NCBI RefSeq assembly: GCF_050113715.1
Contig: NZ_JBNJQR010000009.1
Location: 1 to 64,000, forward strand
DNA: 64,000 nt
Direction of reading: 5' to 3'
Source of the DNA: Brevibacillus_H ginsengisoli
GTDB lineage: Bacteria; Bacillota; Bacilli; Brevibacillales; Brevibacillaceae
Shown here: positions 44,128 through 54,015 of the stretch, in pieces
Numbering within the stretch: position 1 is the first letter of the stretch
Layout: each line of letters opens with the position of its first letter
Position numbers and translations under genes: made by a program
Notes under the pieces: generated by a model
The model's database searches: none
The model's input: the letters and a program-made list of their open reading frames with translations, nothing else
Told to the model about the DNA's origin: nothing

Positions 44128-46440
44128 ATGTCAGCACGTGAAAAGATTCTTTTTGGCTTAAATCCGGAGCAACGGGAAGCGGTTGTGAAAACAGACGGAC
44201 CTGTTCTCATCTTGGCAGGAGCGGGCAGTGGGAAAACACGCGTATTGACTCAGCGAATTGCCTTTTTGATACAAGAGATGAATGCTGCGCCATGGAGCAT
44301 ACTGGCGATTACTTTTACCAATAAAGCGGCACGCGAAATGCGCGAGCGTGTCGGACGTATTGTCTCCCAAGGTGCTGACGATATTTGGATTTCTACTTTT
44401 CACTCCTTGTGCGTGCGAATTTTGCGCAGGGATATTGATCGGATGGGCATTAGCCGAAGCTTCTCCATTCTTGATGCGGGCGATCAACAGAACGTCATCA
44501 AGCAATGCTTAAAAGAACTGAATCTCGATCCAAAAAAATATGAACCAAGAAGTGTGCTTGCGGCGATCAGCGGCGCGAAGAATGAACTGTTAGACCCCAA
44601 AATGTACGAGAAACGGGTAGGCGATCCGTTTACCAAAGCGGTTTCTCAAGTGTATGAACTCTATCAGAAAAAGCTGAAGCGGAATCAGTCGCTTGATTTT
44701 GATGATCTGATTATGACGACCGTTCGCCTATTTCAGGATGTGCCGGAAGTGCTGGAGTATTACCAGAAGAAGTTCCGTTACATTCACGTGGACGAGTATC
44801 AGGATACGAACCGCGCGCAATATCTGCTCATATCCATGTTGGCGGCCAAGTGGCGCAACGTATGCTGTGTAGGGGACGCGGATCAGAGTATCTATAAATG
44901 GCGTGGCGCCGATATATCGATCATTTTAAATTTTGAGAAGGAATATCCGGAAGCGACCACAATCAAGCTGGAGCAAAACTACCGTTCGACCAAAACCATT
45001 CTCGAAGCGGCCAATGCGGTGATTGCCAAAAACGTCAATCGCAAGCCGAAGAATCTCTGGACCGAAAATCCAGGAGGGGATAAAATATATGCCTTCGAGG
45101 GAGATTCGGAGCATGATGAAGCATATTTTATCGTCGAAACGATTAAGCAACAGTTGGCTACCTATAAACGATTTGACAAGTTTGCCATTCTCTATCGAAC
45201 CAATGCGCAGTCCCGGGTATTGGAGGATGTTCTGATTAAATCGACCATTCCCTACACAATCGTGGGCGGCTTGAAGTTCTATGATCGCAAGGAGATTAAA
45301 GATATTCTCGCTTACCTGCGATTGATCTCTAATCCGGACGATGACATTAGCTTGGTTCGGATTATTAATGTGCCCAAGCGAAGTATCGGGGACACTACCG
45401 TTGAGAAGATTCAAGCGTACGCATCGGCTCATGGGATGACGATGTTTAAAGCGATTCAGGAAGTAGGTTACATGGGGCTTCCGTCGCGTACGACCAACGC
45501 GATTGGGGCATTCGGCGAGTTGATCTCCAATTTGATCGAAATGTCGGATTACCTAAGCGTAACAGAGCTGGTTGAAGAGGTGCTGAAGCGTACGGGCTAC
45601 CGTGACGCGTTGAAAGAAGAGAAGTCTCTCGAAGCGGAAGCAAGACTCGAGAACATCGAGGAGTTTCTGTCCGTTACGCAGGAGTTTGAGAAGAAAAGTG
45701 AAGACCGCACGCTGCTGGCATTCTTGACAGATCTAGCTTTGGTTGCGGATATCGATACGCTGGGAGATCAGGAGCAAGCAGACGATGTTCCGGCTGAGGG
45801 CCAAGTGACCTTAATGACGCTGCATAGCGCCAAAGGTCTGGAGTTTCCTGTGGTGTTCCTTGTGGGGATGGAAGAGGGCGTCTTTCCACATAACCGCGCG
45901 CTGTTTGACGACAGCGAGATGGAGGAAGAACGTCGCCTAGCCTATGTAGGGATCACTCGCGCGGAAGAGAGACTCTACTTGACGAGAGCGCGAATGAGAA
46001 CCTTGTTTGGTCGGACGAATACCAATGCGGCTTCCCGATTCTTTAACGAAATCCCTGGAGAATTGCTGGATGGATTTGTTTCAAGAGAATCCAGCGGTGG
46101 CGGCTGGGGTCGACCAGGTATGGGGGGTGGCTCAAGCTACGGCGCTAGTTCTGGCGCTCGTACCGAGAAGTTCAGCTACGGGTCCCATGCTCGTCCCGCG
46201 TCCGCTTCGTTTGCTCGTCCGGCTACGATTCAACCGGCAGCAGGCAAAACCCCAATGCATGGTGGAGCAGCAGGAGTGGACTTTAAAACAGGAGATAAAG
46301 TAAGTCATGCCAAGTGGGGCATTGGAACAGTCGTGAGCGCCAAGGGCACAGGCGATAATCTTGAGATCGATATCGCTTTCCCTTCCCCAACAGGGATCAA
46401 GAAGCTGTTGGCTAAATTTGCTCCAATCACCAAGGTGTAA
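44128..46440 (+). CDS. pcrA: ATP-dependent DNA helicase PcrA
   Basis: A 770-residue superfamily 1A helicase acting in repair and plasmid replication. Walker A AGSGKT is at 32-37, with TFTNKAAREMRERV, the DEYQDTN Walker B, and YVGITRAEERL (motif VI). After the helicase core comes a Gly/Ser/Ala-rich linker and a C-terminal Tudor-like domain (GDKVSHAKWGIGTVVS) that binds RNA polymerase in relatives. The ribosome binding site GGTGG is 12 bases away, rather far. A seven-codon frame starting at 44118 overlaps the start. Confidence 0.97.
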   Translation: MSAREKILFGLNPEQREAVVKTDGPVLILAGAGSGKTRVLTQRIAFLIQEMNAAPWSILAITFTNKAAREMRERVGRIVSQGADDIWISTFHSLCVRILRRDIDRMGISRSFSILDAGDQQNVIKQCLKELNLDPKKYEPRSVLAAISGAKNELLDPKMYEKRVGDPFTKAVSQVYELYQKKLKRNQSLDFDDLIMTTVRLFQDVPEVLEYYQKKFRYIHVDEYQDTNRAQYLLISMLAAKWRNVCCVGDADQSIYKWRGADISIILNFEKEYPEATTIKLEQNYRSTKTILEAANAVIAKNVNRKPKNLWTENPGGDKIYAFEGDSEHDEAYFIVETIKQQLATYKRFDKFAILYRTNAQSRVLEDVLIKSTIPYTIVGGLKFYDRKEIKDILAYLRLISNPDDDISLVRIINVPKRSIGDTTVEKIQAYASAHGMTMFKAIQEVGYMGLPSRTTNAIGAFGELISNLIEMSDYLSVTELVEEVLKRTGYRDALKEEKSLEAEARLENIEEFLSVTQEFEKKSEDRTLLAFLTDLALVADIDTLGDQEQADDVPAEGQVTLMTLHSAKGLEFPVVFLVGMEEGVFPHNRALFDDSEMEEERRLAYVGITRAEERLYLTRARMRTLFGRTNTNAASRFFNEIPGELLDGFVSRESSGGGWGRPGMGGGSSYGASSGARTEKFSYGSHARPASASFARPATIQPAAGKTPMHGGAAGVDFKTGDKVSHAKWGIGTVVSAKGTGDNLEIDIAFPSPTGIKKLLAKFAPITKV

Positions 46441-46452
46441 GGAAAAGAAAGG

Positions 46453-48483
46453 ATGAACGGAATGGATCGGGTAACCGCAGAGACGCGTATTGAAGAATTA
46501 AGGAAACAAATTGATCGCCATAATCGTCTGTATCATATAGAAGACCGTCCGGAAATTTCCGATCAAGAGTATGATCAATTGATGCGTGAATTGCAAGGGC
46601 TCGAGGATGCGTTTCCTGATCTTGTCGTCCCTGATTCCCCGACGCAACGCGTGGGGGGAACACCCCTTCCGTTCTTTGAAAAAGTAGAACATCGTACGCC
46701 GATGCTAAGCCTTGGCAACGCGTTTGGCGAGGATGATTTGCGCGATTTTGACCGTCGTGTGAGGCAAGGGGTAGGAAATCAACAGGTTCGCTATGTTTGC
46801 GAGCTCAAAATTGACGGGCTTGCGGTTTCCCTGCGCTATGAAGACGGATTGTTTACAACCGGGGCTACTCGTGGAGATGGGCAGGTTGGGGAGGATATTA
46901 CCCAGAATCTCAAGACCATCCACCAGGTCCCGCTTCGTCTCAAGCAACCAATCAGTTTGGAAGTGCGCGGCGAGGCGTATATGCCCAAGCGAGCTTTTGA
47001 GCGGTTGAACAAAGAGCGTGAGCAACGCGGCGAAGCTTTGTTTGCCAATCCGCGCAACTCTGCTGCAGGTTCCTTGCGTCAGCTAGATCCCAAGATCGCT
47101 GCCAGTCGTTCTTTGGATACGTTTATTTATGGAATTGGCGAGTGGAATGGAGAAGCGATCACTTCTCACAGTGAAGGATTAACTTCGCTGAAGGAGCTAG
47201 GCTTCAACGTCAATCCAGAGTGGCGATTGTTTGACGATATTGAAGGGGTTATTGAGTTCGTCAATGGCTGGACCGAGAAGCGGCCTCACCTTCCGTACGA
47301 GATAGACGGAATGGTGATCAAAGTGGACAGCTACGCGCAGCAGCAGGAGCTGGGCTTCACGGCTAAAAGTCCTCGCTGGGCGATCGCTTACAAGTTCCCA
47401 GCGGAAGAAGCTATTACTGTTCTTGAGGATATTGAACTTAGCGTCGGTCGTACGGGTGTCGTGACGCCAACAGCCATCTTGAAACCGGTAAGTCTGGCGG
47501 GGACTACCGTAAAACGAGCATCCCTGCATAATGAGGACATTATCCGTGAAAAAGGGCTGATGCTGGGTGATCATGTCGTCGTGAAAAAAGCGGGAGATAT
47601 TATCCCAAAAATTGAAGAAGTTCTCATTGAACGCAGAACGGGTAATGAACGTCCTTTTGTTATGCCGACTCATTGCCCGGAGTGTAACAGCGAATTGGTA
47701 CGCTTAGAGGAAGAAGTGGCGCTTCGTTGTATCAATCCGGAGTGTCCCGCGCAGATTCGCGAAGGCATGAGCCATTTCGTCTCCAGGCAGGCCATGAACA
47801 TCGACGGATTGGGCGAAAAAGTAGTCGCTCAGCTCTTTGCTCTTGGCCTGATCCACAGTGTGGCAGATCTTTACTATTTACATGAGAAGAAAGATCAGTT
47901 ATTACAAGTAGAGCGGATGGGCGCCAAATCAGTCGATAACATGCTGGAAGCAATTGAGGCCAGCAAGCAGAATTCCGTGGAGAAGCTTCTCTTTGGCTTG
48001 GGAATTCGCTTGGTTGGTTCCAAGGCGGCTCGTACATTGGCAGAGCACTTTGGCCATCTGGATCGGATTCGTGAAGCGAGCTCTGAAGACTTAACCGCTA
48101 TTGACGAGATCGGACCTAAGATGGCGGACAGTATCATCGCTTATTTCTCGATGCCACAGGTGGATGCGTTAATTGAGCGCATTCGTCAAGCTGGAGTCAA
48201 TCTGGAGTACAAAGGTACTCGTATCGAAAACGCGGAAGGCTTGCCGTTTGCAGGAAAGACTGTCGTACTCACTGGAACGCTTGAGCAGCTTTCCCGTCAG
48301 GAAGCTGAAGAGAAAATCACTCAGCTCGGGGGAAAAGTAACCAGCAGTGTGAGTAAGAAAACCGATTTGGTGATTGCTGGCGAAAAAGCTGGCTCCAAGC
48401 TGGAGAAAGCTGAAAAACTAGGAATTGCTGTTATAGATGAAGCAAGCTTCTTATTACTCATCAACGAATCGACAACTCCGTAA
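46453..48483 (+). CDS. ligA: NAD-dependent DNA ligase
   Basis: A 676-residue ligase. The adenylated Lys119 is in CELKIDGLA. Cys408, Cys411, Cys426 and Cys431 form the zinc finger. HhH repeats and a C-terminal BRCT domain (about 590-670) follow. ATG 46453 and ATG 46462 are both plausible starts. It follows pcrA by 12 bases, as in B. subtilis. Confidence 0.98.
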   Translation: MNGMDRVTAETRIEELRKQIDRHNRLYHIEDRPEISDQEYDQLMRELQGLEDAFPDLVVPDSPTQRVGGTPLPFFEKVEHRTPMLSLGNAFGEDDLRDFDRRVRQGVGNQQVRYVCELKIDGLAVSLRYEDGLFTTGATRGDGQVGEDITQNLKTIHQVPLRLKQPISLEVRGEAYMPKRAFERLNKEREQRGEALFANPRNSAAGSLRQLDPKIAASRSLDTFIYGIGEWNGEAITSHSEGLTSLKELGFNVNPEWRLFDDIEGVIEFVNGWTEKRPHLPYEIDGMVIKVDSYAQQQELGFTAKSPRWAIAYKFPAEEAITVLEDIELSVGRTGVVTPTAILKPVSLAGTTVKRASLHNEDIIREKGLMLGDHVVVKKAGDIIPKIEEVLIERRTGNERPFVMPTHCPECNSELVRLEEEVALRCINPECPAQIREGMSHFVSRQAMNIDGLGEKVVAQLFALGLIHSVADLYYLHEKKDQLLQVERMGAKSVDNMLEAIEASKQNSVEKLLFGLGIRLVGSKAARTLAEHFGHLDRIREASSEDLTAIDEIGPKMADSIIAYFSMPQVDALIERIRQAGVNLEYKGTRIENAEGLPFAGKTVVLTGTLEQLSRQEAEEKITQLGGKVTSSVSKKTDLVIAGEKAGSKLEKAEKLGIAVIDEASFLLLINESTTP

Positions 48484-48519
48484 GAAGTAAGCATGGTATT
48501 ACGGGAAGGGTGATTAGGG

Positions 48520-49419
48520 ATGAACAAACAGACCGCAAGAAAAGTATGGATGATCGGGGGGCTGGTGGCAGCTCTTTTGGTAGGATGTACTCCGCAGAAC
48601 CAGGAGGAGAGAAAAATTTCACATACTTCACCGGTTCAAGCAGCACAGATTCCTGGTGATTTAACCTATCAGGATGTGTTGCAAACTGGGGAGCAAATTC
48701 ATTTCGCCTACGTCTCCCCCCAAGACCTGCGAATCTTATTGGGCACCCATGCAGGCATTTATGGGTCGGCAAAAGATGGCTTGTGGTCTGCGTATTCGCC
48801 CGAAATGGCCAAAAGCGATATTACAGGAATTTATGTGGAGCCGAGTAATCCACACTGGATTTACGTGGCGGGAAATCAGGTGAGTAAGCTTACTCATGAT
48901 GGAGGGAATACCTGGAAGAATGTTTCAACAGGGCTTCCAACTCCATTGGACATTCGTTCAATCGCTGGATTTAGCACGGGCCAAGGTGTAAATCTCTTTG
49001 CTTACGTGGAAAACGAAGGGATTTACAAGTCGAGTGATAGCGGAGAGCATTGGAAAAAATGGCTTGCTGTTAACACGGAAGTGATTGCCATGGATTATGA
49101 TAAAAATAGCAATCGGCTCTATATACTGACTCAAGAAGGGCTATTCTTTGAGGAGAATGGTCATCTAAATCAAGAGGGCACACCTGTCGCGCGGCAAATG
49201 TACTCTTTTTCAATCGACCGTGACAATAACCGAATCTATCTCGCGACCGATCAGGGTGTTATGATGAAATCGGATGGCAAGTGGGAGTCATTAGGCAAAC
49301 AGCTCCCCGAACAAGTCATTCTGCTTGCATCTGGTTCCATTGGTCATCAAATGATTGCGGTAGGAGAATCCGCCTCGCTTTATCTGCTGCAAGATAACCA
49401 ATGGGAGAAATGGGAATAG
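48520..49419 (+). CDS. Lipoprotein with BNR/YCF48-like repeats
   Basis: A 299-residue exported lipoprotein with lipobox LVGC. Repeats with Asp-box character appear: THDGGNTWKNV and SSDSGEHWKKW, and further GIYxS/GVMMKS strands, so a beta-propeller is likely. AAGGGTGA lies upstream. It sits between ligA and the Ppx-like gene. B. subtilis lacks such a gene there as far as I recall. No function is assigned. Confidence 0.8.
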   Translation: MNKQTARKVWMIGGLVAALLVGCTPQNQEERKISHTSPVQAAQIPGDLTYQDVLQTGEQIHFAYVSPQDLRILLGTHAGIYGSAKDGLWSAYSPEMAKSDITGIYVEPSNPHWIYVAGNQVSKLTHDGGNTWKNVSTGLPTPLDIRSIAGFSTGQGVNLFAYVENEGIYKSSDSGEHWKKWLAVNTEVIAMDYDKNSNRLYILTQEGLFFEENGHLNQEGTPVARQMYSFSIDRDNNRIYLATDQGVMMKSDGKWESLGKQLPEQVILLASGSIGHQMIAVGESASLYLLQDNQWEKWE

Positions 49420-50966
49420 AAATTAGCGCAAAGGAGTGGCCGACGCTGAACAAAATCGCCATCATTGATATGGGATCCAACTCCATCCGCATGGTTGTGT
49501 TTCAAGTAAGTGAAAAGGTCTACCATCTAATTGATGATACCAAGGAAACCGTTCGTTTAAGCGAAAATATGGGATCCGATCAAACGCTGAAGCCACCAGC
49601 CATCAAACGGGCGCTGGCGACTTTGACAAGGTTTATGAAAATTTGCCGGTCAAGGGGTGTTACGGCCATTTTTCCGATAACAACGGCGGCTGTTCGACAA
49701 GCAAAGAATCAGATAGAATTCCTCAATCAGGTAGAGCGAGAAACTGGGCTTCGCTTTCGTGTGTTAAGCGGCCAAGAAGAAGGCTACTACGGATTTTTAG
49801 GTGTCATTAATGGATTTTCTCTTCCATCAGGTTTTACTCTGGATATTGGAGGGGGAAGTTCGGAGGTCACCCTGTTTGAAGAACGGGAGTTGAAGCGAGC
49901 TGTTAGCTTGCCGTTTGGCGCGCTCACGTTGCATGAACAATTTAAGGAGAAGATAGGGGATCTCAAGCTGTTCCTGCGCAAGGTTTACCAACAGTACGAT
50001 TGGATGAATACTCCAAAGGGTATTCCGCTGATCGGGCTTGGCGGAACAGTACGGAACATCGCGAAGGTTCATCGCCATCTCACCAACTATCCATTAGAAA
50101 GTGCCCATTATTATGAAATGACAAAAGCGCAGGTGGATGAGACGATGAATCATCTTACCACCTTAACCATACAAGAGCTGCAATCCCTGCCCGGTCTATC
50201 AAAGGATAGAGCGGATATTATTGTTTCCGGCGGATTGATTATTCAGATGCTGATGGAAGTCTGCCATGCCCCTAGTTTGTACATTAGCGGCAACGGGTTA
50301 AGAGAAGGACTTTTTTACGAACATTATTTTGGGCCGAGGGAAGTTCAAAGCGGTAAAGATGTGACGATGGCCGACGTCACTAACACGATGCAATATTACA
50401 ATGTAGACATGGAACATTCCCGTCACGTGGCTTTCCTTTCCGAACGTCTGTTTGATCATCTGAAGCCGATTCACAAGATGGGGGAGAGTGAGCGGCAACT
50501 GCTCTTTATCGCTGCTCATCTGCATGATGTGGGAGTAGCGGTCAGCTATTACGAGTGGCAGAAGCATACCTTCTATGTGCTTCTTCATTCCAAGCTGGCG
50601 GGATTGAATCATCGAGAGCGCCTGCTGGTCGCCATGATCGCTTCCTTTAAAAATAAGAAGAAGACTCGTGAGTGGGTGCTTCCTTACCAAACAATCGTCA
50701 AGCCAGAAGACGAGGATTTGGTCCAAAAATTAAGCCTGTTGCTGTTGATGGCGCGAGCGTTTGATCGCGCTTTGTCCAGCGATATTGTAGATGTTGTATG
50801 CGATTTGGAAGAGAAAGAAATTAAGATCATTGCCAAGACAACCAGCCAGGATATAGCGCTTGAACTGAAAGAGGCAAAAGAGCTGCAACAGAAATTTGCC
50901 AAAGTGTTCGGATCTGGCTATCAATTAATAGCCGATTACGTGAACGAACCACGTTTCAAAAAATAA
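49401..50966 (+). CDS. Ppx/GppA phosphatase-like protein with HD domain
   Basis: A protein of 506-521 residues. The N-terminal Ppx/GppA actin-like fold has IAIIDMGSNSIRMVVF, TAAVRQAKN and LDIGGGSSEVTLFE. The C-terminal HD-type region has HSRHVAFLSERL and AAHLHDVGVAVSYYEW. It would hydrolyse polyphosphate or pppGpp. In-frame ATGs at 49401 and 49410 lie inside the upstream gene and lack a good binding site. CTG 49446, nine bases after AAAGGAG, directly precedes the conserved start. The outer frame is given here. Confidence 0.88.
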   Translation: MGEMGIEISAKEWPTLNKIAIIDMGSNSIRMVVFQVSEKVYHLIDDTKETVRLSENMGSDQTLKPPAIKRALATLTRFMKICRSRGVTAIFPITTAAVRQAKNQIEFLNQVERETGLRFRVLSGQEEGYYGFLGVINGFSLPSGFTLDIGGGSSEVTLFEERELKRAVSLPFGALTLHEQFKEKIGDLKLFLRKVYQQYDWMNTPKGIPLIGLGGTVRNIAKVHRHLTNYPLESAHYYEMTKAQVDETMNHLTTLTIQELQSLPGLSKDRADIIVSGGLIIQMLMEVCHAPSLYISGNGLREGLFYEHYFGPREVQSGKDVTMADVTNTMQYYNVDMEHSRHVAFLSERLFDHLKPIHKMGESERQLLFIAAHLHDVGVAVSYYEWQKHTFYVLLHSKLAGLNHRERLLVAMIASFKNKKKTREWVLPYQTIVKPEDEDLVQKLSLLLLMARAFDRALSSDIVDVVCDLEEKEIKIIAKTTSQDIALELKEAKELQQKFAKVFGSGYQLIADYVNEPRFKK

Positions 50967-50980
50967 AGGAGTTTTTGTAA

Positions 50981-52054
50981 ATGAAAAAACGTACTTCTAG
51001 AATTGCTATGGCAGCCTTATCCTGTTTGTTGGCTGTCTTCACCTCTGCCTGCTCGTTGATTCCAGGAAAAGATAATGCATCCAATCCGGCAACTCCTTCG
51101 ATTTCTTCTACCGTCGACGTCAATGAAAATTACTACTCGGGTCTGTTCCCTTATAAAGAGAACAAGACACGTGGAATGTTAAGCAAACTAAAGAGTTACC
51201 GGATTGATTTCAGTCATCTGGAGCTTGGCCTGATGGAGATCGCGCGGGAGACGTATAAGGAAGATGACTACTATTTCCAAGAGGGACAAGTTATCCCCGC
51301 TAATCAAGTGAAGGCATGGCTTTCGTCTCCAAGTGAGGACCCGGCCGGATTAAATCCGGAAAAGGGAGGGAACTTGCTGGTTAATGTTTTGGAACATGAC
51401 TATTTGGATAAGAACAGTAAGAAGCTCTCAGGAATCGTTCTTGGCCTGACGTTATCCCCTCGCTATAAAGACGCGTCAGGACAGGACAAGATGTATTCAA
51501 CGGATGAACTGAGAACCAAGGGAGAGCAGTTGGCTTCCCATATCGTGACTAAGGTTCATACTCTGGCTCCGCAAATTCCGATGGTAGTGGCGCTTTATCA
51601 GGTACCGGACAAAAGCTCAACGCTTGTTCCAGGGCATTTTATTTTAACGGGGACCGTCAATGCCAATGAAAGCAGTGTCTCCAAATGGCAACCGATTGAC
51701 GAAGCCTACTACTTGTTCCCAAGTGATGATGTGTATAAAGCCTATCCGCAAATCTCACTGCAATACGATAAGCTGATGAAACAAACCCAATCCTTCTTTG
51801 GAGAATATATCGGGCTTACAGGTGTTGGTCGATTCATGGATGGACAGTTAATCGAGATGAACCTCACAGCAACGGCAGAATATGATTCTCGTACGGAGGT
51901 ACTCCAGTTTACACAATATGCGGCCACGTTGATCGATCAGCTGTTTGACAAGAAAGTTCAAGTAAATCTGTACGTTCAATCCGTTAATAAACCGTTAGCC
52001 ATCTATATACGCCCGGCGAATGGGGAAGGATATATGCACATATACCGTCAGTAA
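50981..52054 (+). CDS. camS: CamS-family lipoprotein (YerH)
   Basis: A 357-residue lipoprotein with lipobox TSAC, of the CamS sex-pheromone precursor family. YYSGLFPYKENKTRGML and HLELGLMEIARETYKED are family blocks. In staphylococci and enterococci the signal peptide of this family yields a mating pheromone; nothing here shows that. An AGGAG precedes the ATG. The order ligA-camS, with two inserted genes, matches B. subtilis ligA-yerH. Confidence 0.93.
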   Translation: MKKRTSRIAMAALSCLLAVFTSACSLIPGKDNASNPATPSISSTVDVNENYYSGLFPYKENKTRGMLSKLKSYRIDFSHLELGLMEIARETYKEDDYYFQEGQVIPANQVKAWLSSPSEDPAGLNPEKGGNLLVNVLEHDYLDKNSKKLSGIVLGLTLSPRYKDASGQDKMYSTDELRTKGEQLASHIVTKVHTLAPQIPMVVALYQVPDKSSTLVPGHFILTGTVNANESSVSKWQPIDEAYYLFPSDDVYKAYPQISLQYDKLMKQTQSFFGEYIGLTGVGRFMDGQLIEMNLTATAEYDSRTEVLQFTQYAATLIDQLFDKKVQVNLYVQSVNKPLAIYIRPANGEGYMHIYRQ

Positions 52055-52110
52055 AAAAGTGTAAAGCCTTCTTTGTTTAAAATGTTTCTACTGTACAAAC
52101 GTGTGTAAAT

Positions 52111-52137
52111 GTGTGCAAGAATTCATTTCTTGCACAC
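52111..52137. promoter_or_regulatory. Perfect palindrome, candidate enhancer site for rocA
   Basis: GTGTGCAAGAA (52111-52121) is the exact reverse complement of TTCTTGCACAC (52127-52137), five bases apart. No T-run follows, so it is not a terminator. It lies about 174 bases before a sigma-54 promoter, the range used by RocR-type activators, whose sites also have TGCAA arms. Confidence 0.55.
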
Positions 52138-52310
52138 AACTGTTCAGAGAGTGGTTTTGTGCCAAATTTTTTGGCGGCTGCCAAGTATTTTTGCAGAAGA
52201 CGGGGTCATTCTTCATCAAATTGTTGATTTTTGTGAGCCGGCATCGATTGATTGGATCGGACGGAATGCCGAACATGCGCCAACACTGGAATTAGATTGT
52301 TTCGGAGGCG

Positions 52311-52327
52311 TTGGTATGATCCTTGCA
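52311..52327 (+). promoter_or_regulatory. Sigma-54 promoter of the P5C dehydrogenase gene
   Basis: TTGGTATGATCCTTGCA has GG at -24 and GC at -12 with exactly ten bases between, as in the sigma-54 consensus. Transcription should start near 52338. The 328-base gap otherwise contains the palindrome at 52111 and no gene I can support. Confidence 0.72.
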
Positions 52328-52382
52328 TTAAACTATTCCACGTAAGAAACGTTAAGCAGTAGGAATTGAGGAGGCGACATTC

Positions 52383-53930
52383 GTGCAAGTAGAATTCAAG
52401 AATGAACCATTTACTAATTTTAAATTACCTGAGAACAAGCAAGCCTTCGAAAAAGAGCTTGCTAAAGTAGAAAGCGAAATGGGCCGTGAATACGATATAA
52501 TTATTGGCGGCGAACGAATCCGTACCGAAAAGAAAATCAATTCCATTAACCCTTCTAATAAAGAGCAAGTAGTTGGGGTAGTTTCTCAAGCTGACCAAGC
52601 GTTGGCTGAAAAAGCGATCCAAACAGCTTTGAATGCATTCGAGACTTGGAAGGATGTCAATCCGCAAGCTCGTTCCCGTTACCTCTACAAAGCAGCTGCG
52701 ATCATGCGCCGCCGCAAACATGAATTCTCCGCTTGGCTGGTAAAAGAAGCAGGTAAAAGCTGGGCAGAAGCAGATGCGGATACAGCAGAAGCGATCGACT
52801 TCATGGAATACTATGGCCGTCAAATGGATCGTCTGGCTGAGCGCCAACCATTGACTCGTATTCCAACTGAAGACAACGAATTGTACTATGTTGGACTTGG
52901 TGTGGGTATCGTTATCCCGCCTTGGAACTTCCCATTGGCGATCATGGCAGGTATGACAACGGCAGCGATCGTTTCAGGTAACACAGTTGTATTGAAACCA
53001 GCTTCCACTACACCAGTTATCGCCGCCAAATTCATGGAAATTCTTGAAGACGCTGGCGTACCTGCAGGTGTTGTCAACTTCTTGCCAGGAAGCGGCGGAG
53101 AAGTGGGCGACTACTTGGTAGAGCACCCAATGACTCGCTTCATCAGCTTCACTGGTTCCCGTGACGTAGGTCTTCGCATCAACGAATTGGCTGCGAAACC
53201 TCGCAAAGGTCAAAAATGGATGAAACGACTCATTGCTGAGATGGGCGGTAAAGATTCCATCGTAGTTGACAACGATTGCGATTTGGAAGCAGCCGCACAA
53301 GCGATCGTAGCGTCCGCTTTCGGCTTCTCCGGTCAAAAATGTTCCGCTTGCTCTCGCGCGATCGTTCATGCTGACGTGTATGACCAAGTATTGAACCGCG
53401 TAGTAGAATTGACCAAAGAATTGACAATTGGCGATGTTGTAAACCCTGAGTTCTACACAGGCCCAGTTGTTGACGCTAAAGCATACAACAAAATCCTTGA
53501 ATACATCGAGATCGGTAAATCCGAAGGTAAATTGATGGCTGGTGGCGAAAAAGGCCCAGAAACAGGCTTCTTCATCCAACCAACTGTTATTGCTGATGTA
53601 GCTGAAGATGCTCGCCTCATGCAAGAAGAGATCTTTGGACCAGTTGTTGCGTTCTGCAAAGCGAACGATTTCGATCACGCAATGGAAATCGCAAACAACA
53701 CCGAATACGGTTTGACTGGTTCTGTGTACAGCCGCAACCGCGCACACCTTGAAAGAGCTCGTAACGAATTCTTCGTAGGTAACCTGTACTTCAACCGTAA
53801 ATGCACAGGCGCACTCGTTGGCGTACATCCATTTGGCGGATTCAACATGTCCGGTACCGACTCCAAAGCCGGTGGACCAGACTACTTGCTGCTCTTCACG
53901 CAAGCGAAATTGGTTTCTGAATTGCTGTAA
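52383..53930 (+). CDS. rocA: 1-pyrroline-5-carboxylate dehydrogenase
   Basis: A 515-residue aldehyde dehydrogenase that oxidises P5C to glutamate in proline/arginine breakdown. The catalytic Cys320 is in GQKCSACSR and the general-base glutamate in IAEMGGKDS. PPWNFPLAIMAG and FNMSGTDSKAGGPDYL are P5C-dehydrogenase blocks. The start is GTG 52383, nine bases after GAGGAGG. It stands alone behind a sigma-54 promoter. The paralogue name putC is an alternative. Confidence 0.95.
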   Translation: MQVEFKNEPFTNFKLPENKQAFEKELAKVESEMGREYDIIIGGERIRTEKKINSINPSNKEQVVGVVSQADQALAEKAIQTALNAFETWKDVNPQARSRYLYKAAAIMRRRKHEFSAWLVKEAGKSWAEADADTAEAIDFMEYYGRQMDRLAERQPLTRIPTEDNELYYVGLGVGIVIPPWNFPLAIMAGMTTAAIVSGNTVVLKPASTTPVIAAKFMEILEDAGVPAGVVNFLPGSGGEVGDYLVEHPMTRFISFTGSRDVGLRINELAAKPRKGQKWMKRLIAEMGGKDSIVVDNDCDLEAAAQAIVASAFGFSGQKCSACSRAIVHADVYDQVLNRVVELTKELTIGDVVNPEFYTGPVVDAKAYNKILEYIEIGKSEGKLMAGGEKGPETGFFIQPTVIADVAEDARLMQEEIFGPVVAFCKANDFDHAMEIANNTEYGLTGSVYSRNRAHLERARNEFFVGNLYFNRKCTGALVGVHPFGGFNMSGTDSKAGGPDYLLLFTQAKLVSELL

Positions 53931-53979
53931 GAAGGTTATTGAATCGGATAAAATATCTGAATCAGATTTCATATGCGCA

Positions 53980-54015
53980 AGTCACCCTTTCTTCTATGGA
54001 GAGGGTGGCTTTTTA
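53980..54015 (+). terminator. Terminator of rocA
   Basis: AGTCACCCT pairs with AGGGTGGCT, with five T at the end. Confidence 0.88.

Noticed and set aside
44118..44141. Seven-codon frame overlapping the pcrA start
   Set aside because: Binding-site spacing is poor and such short overlaps are expected by chance.
52109..52345. 78-codon and 64-codon frames between camS and rocA
   Set aside because: They cover the palindrome and sigma-54 promoter, have no ribosome binding site and no recognisable domain.
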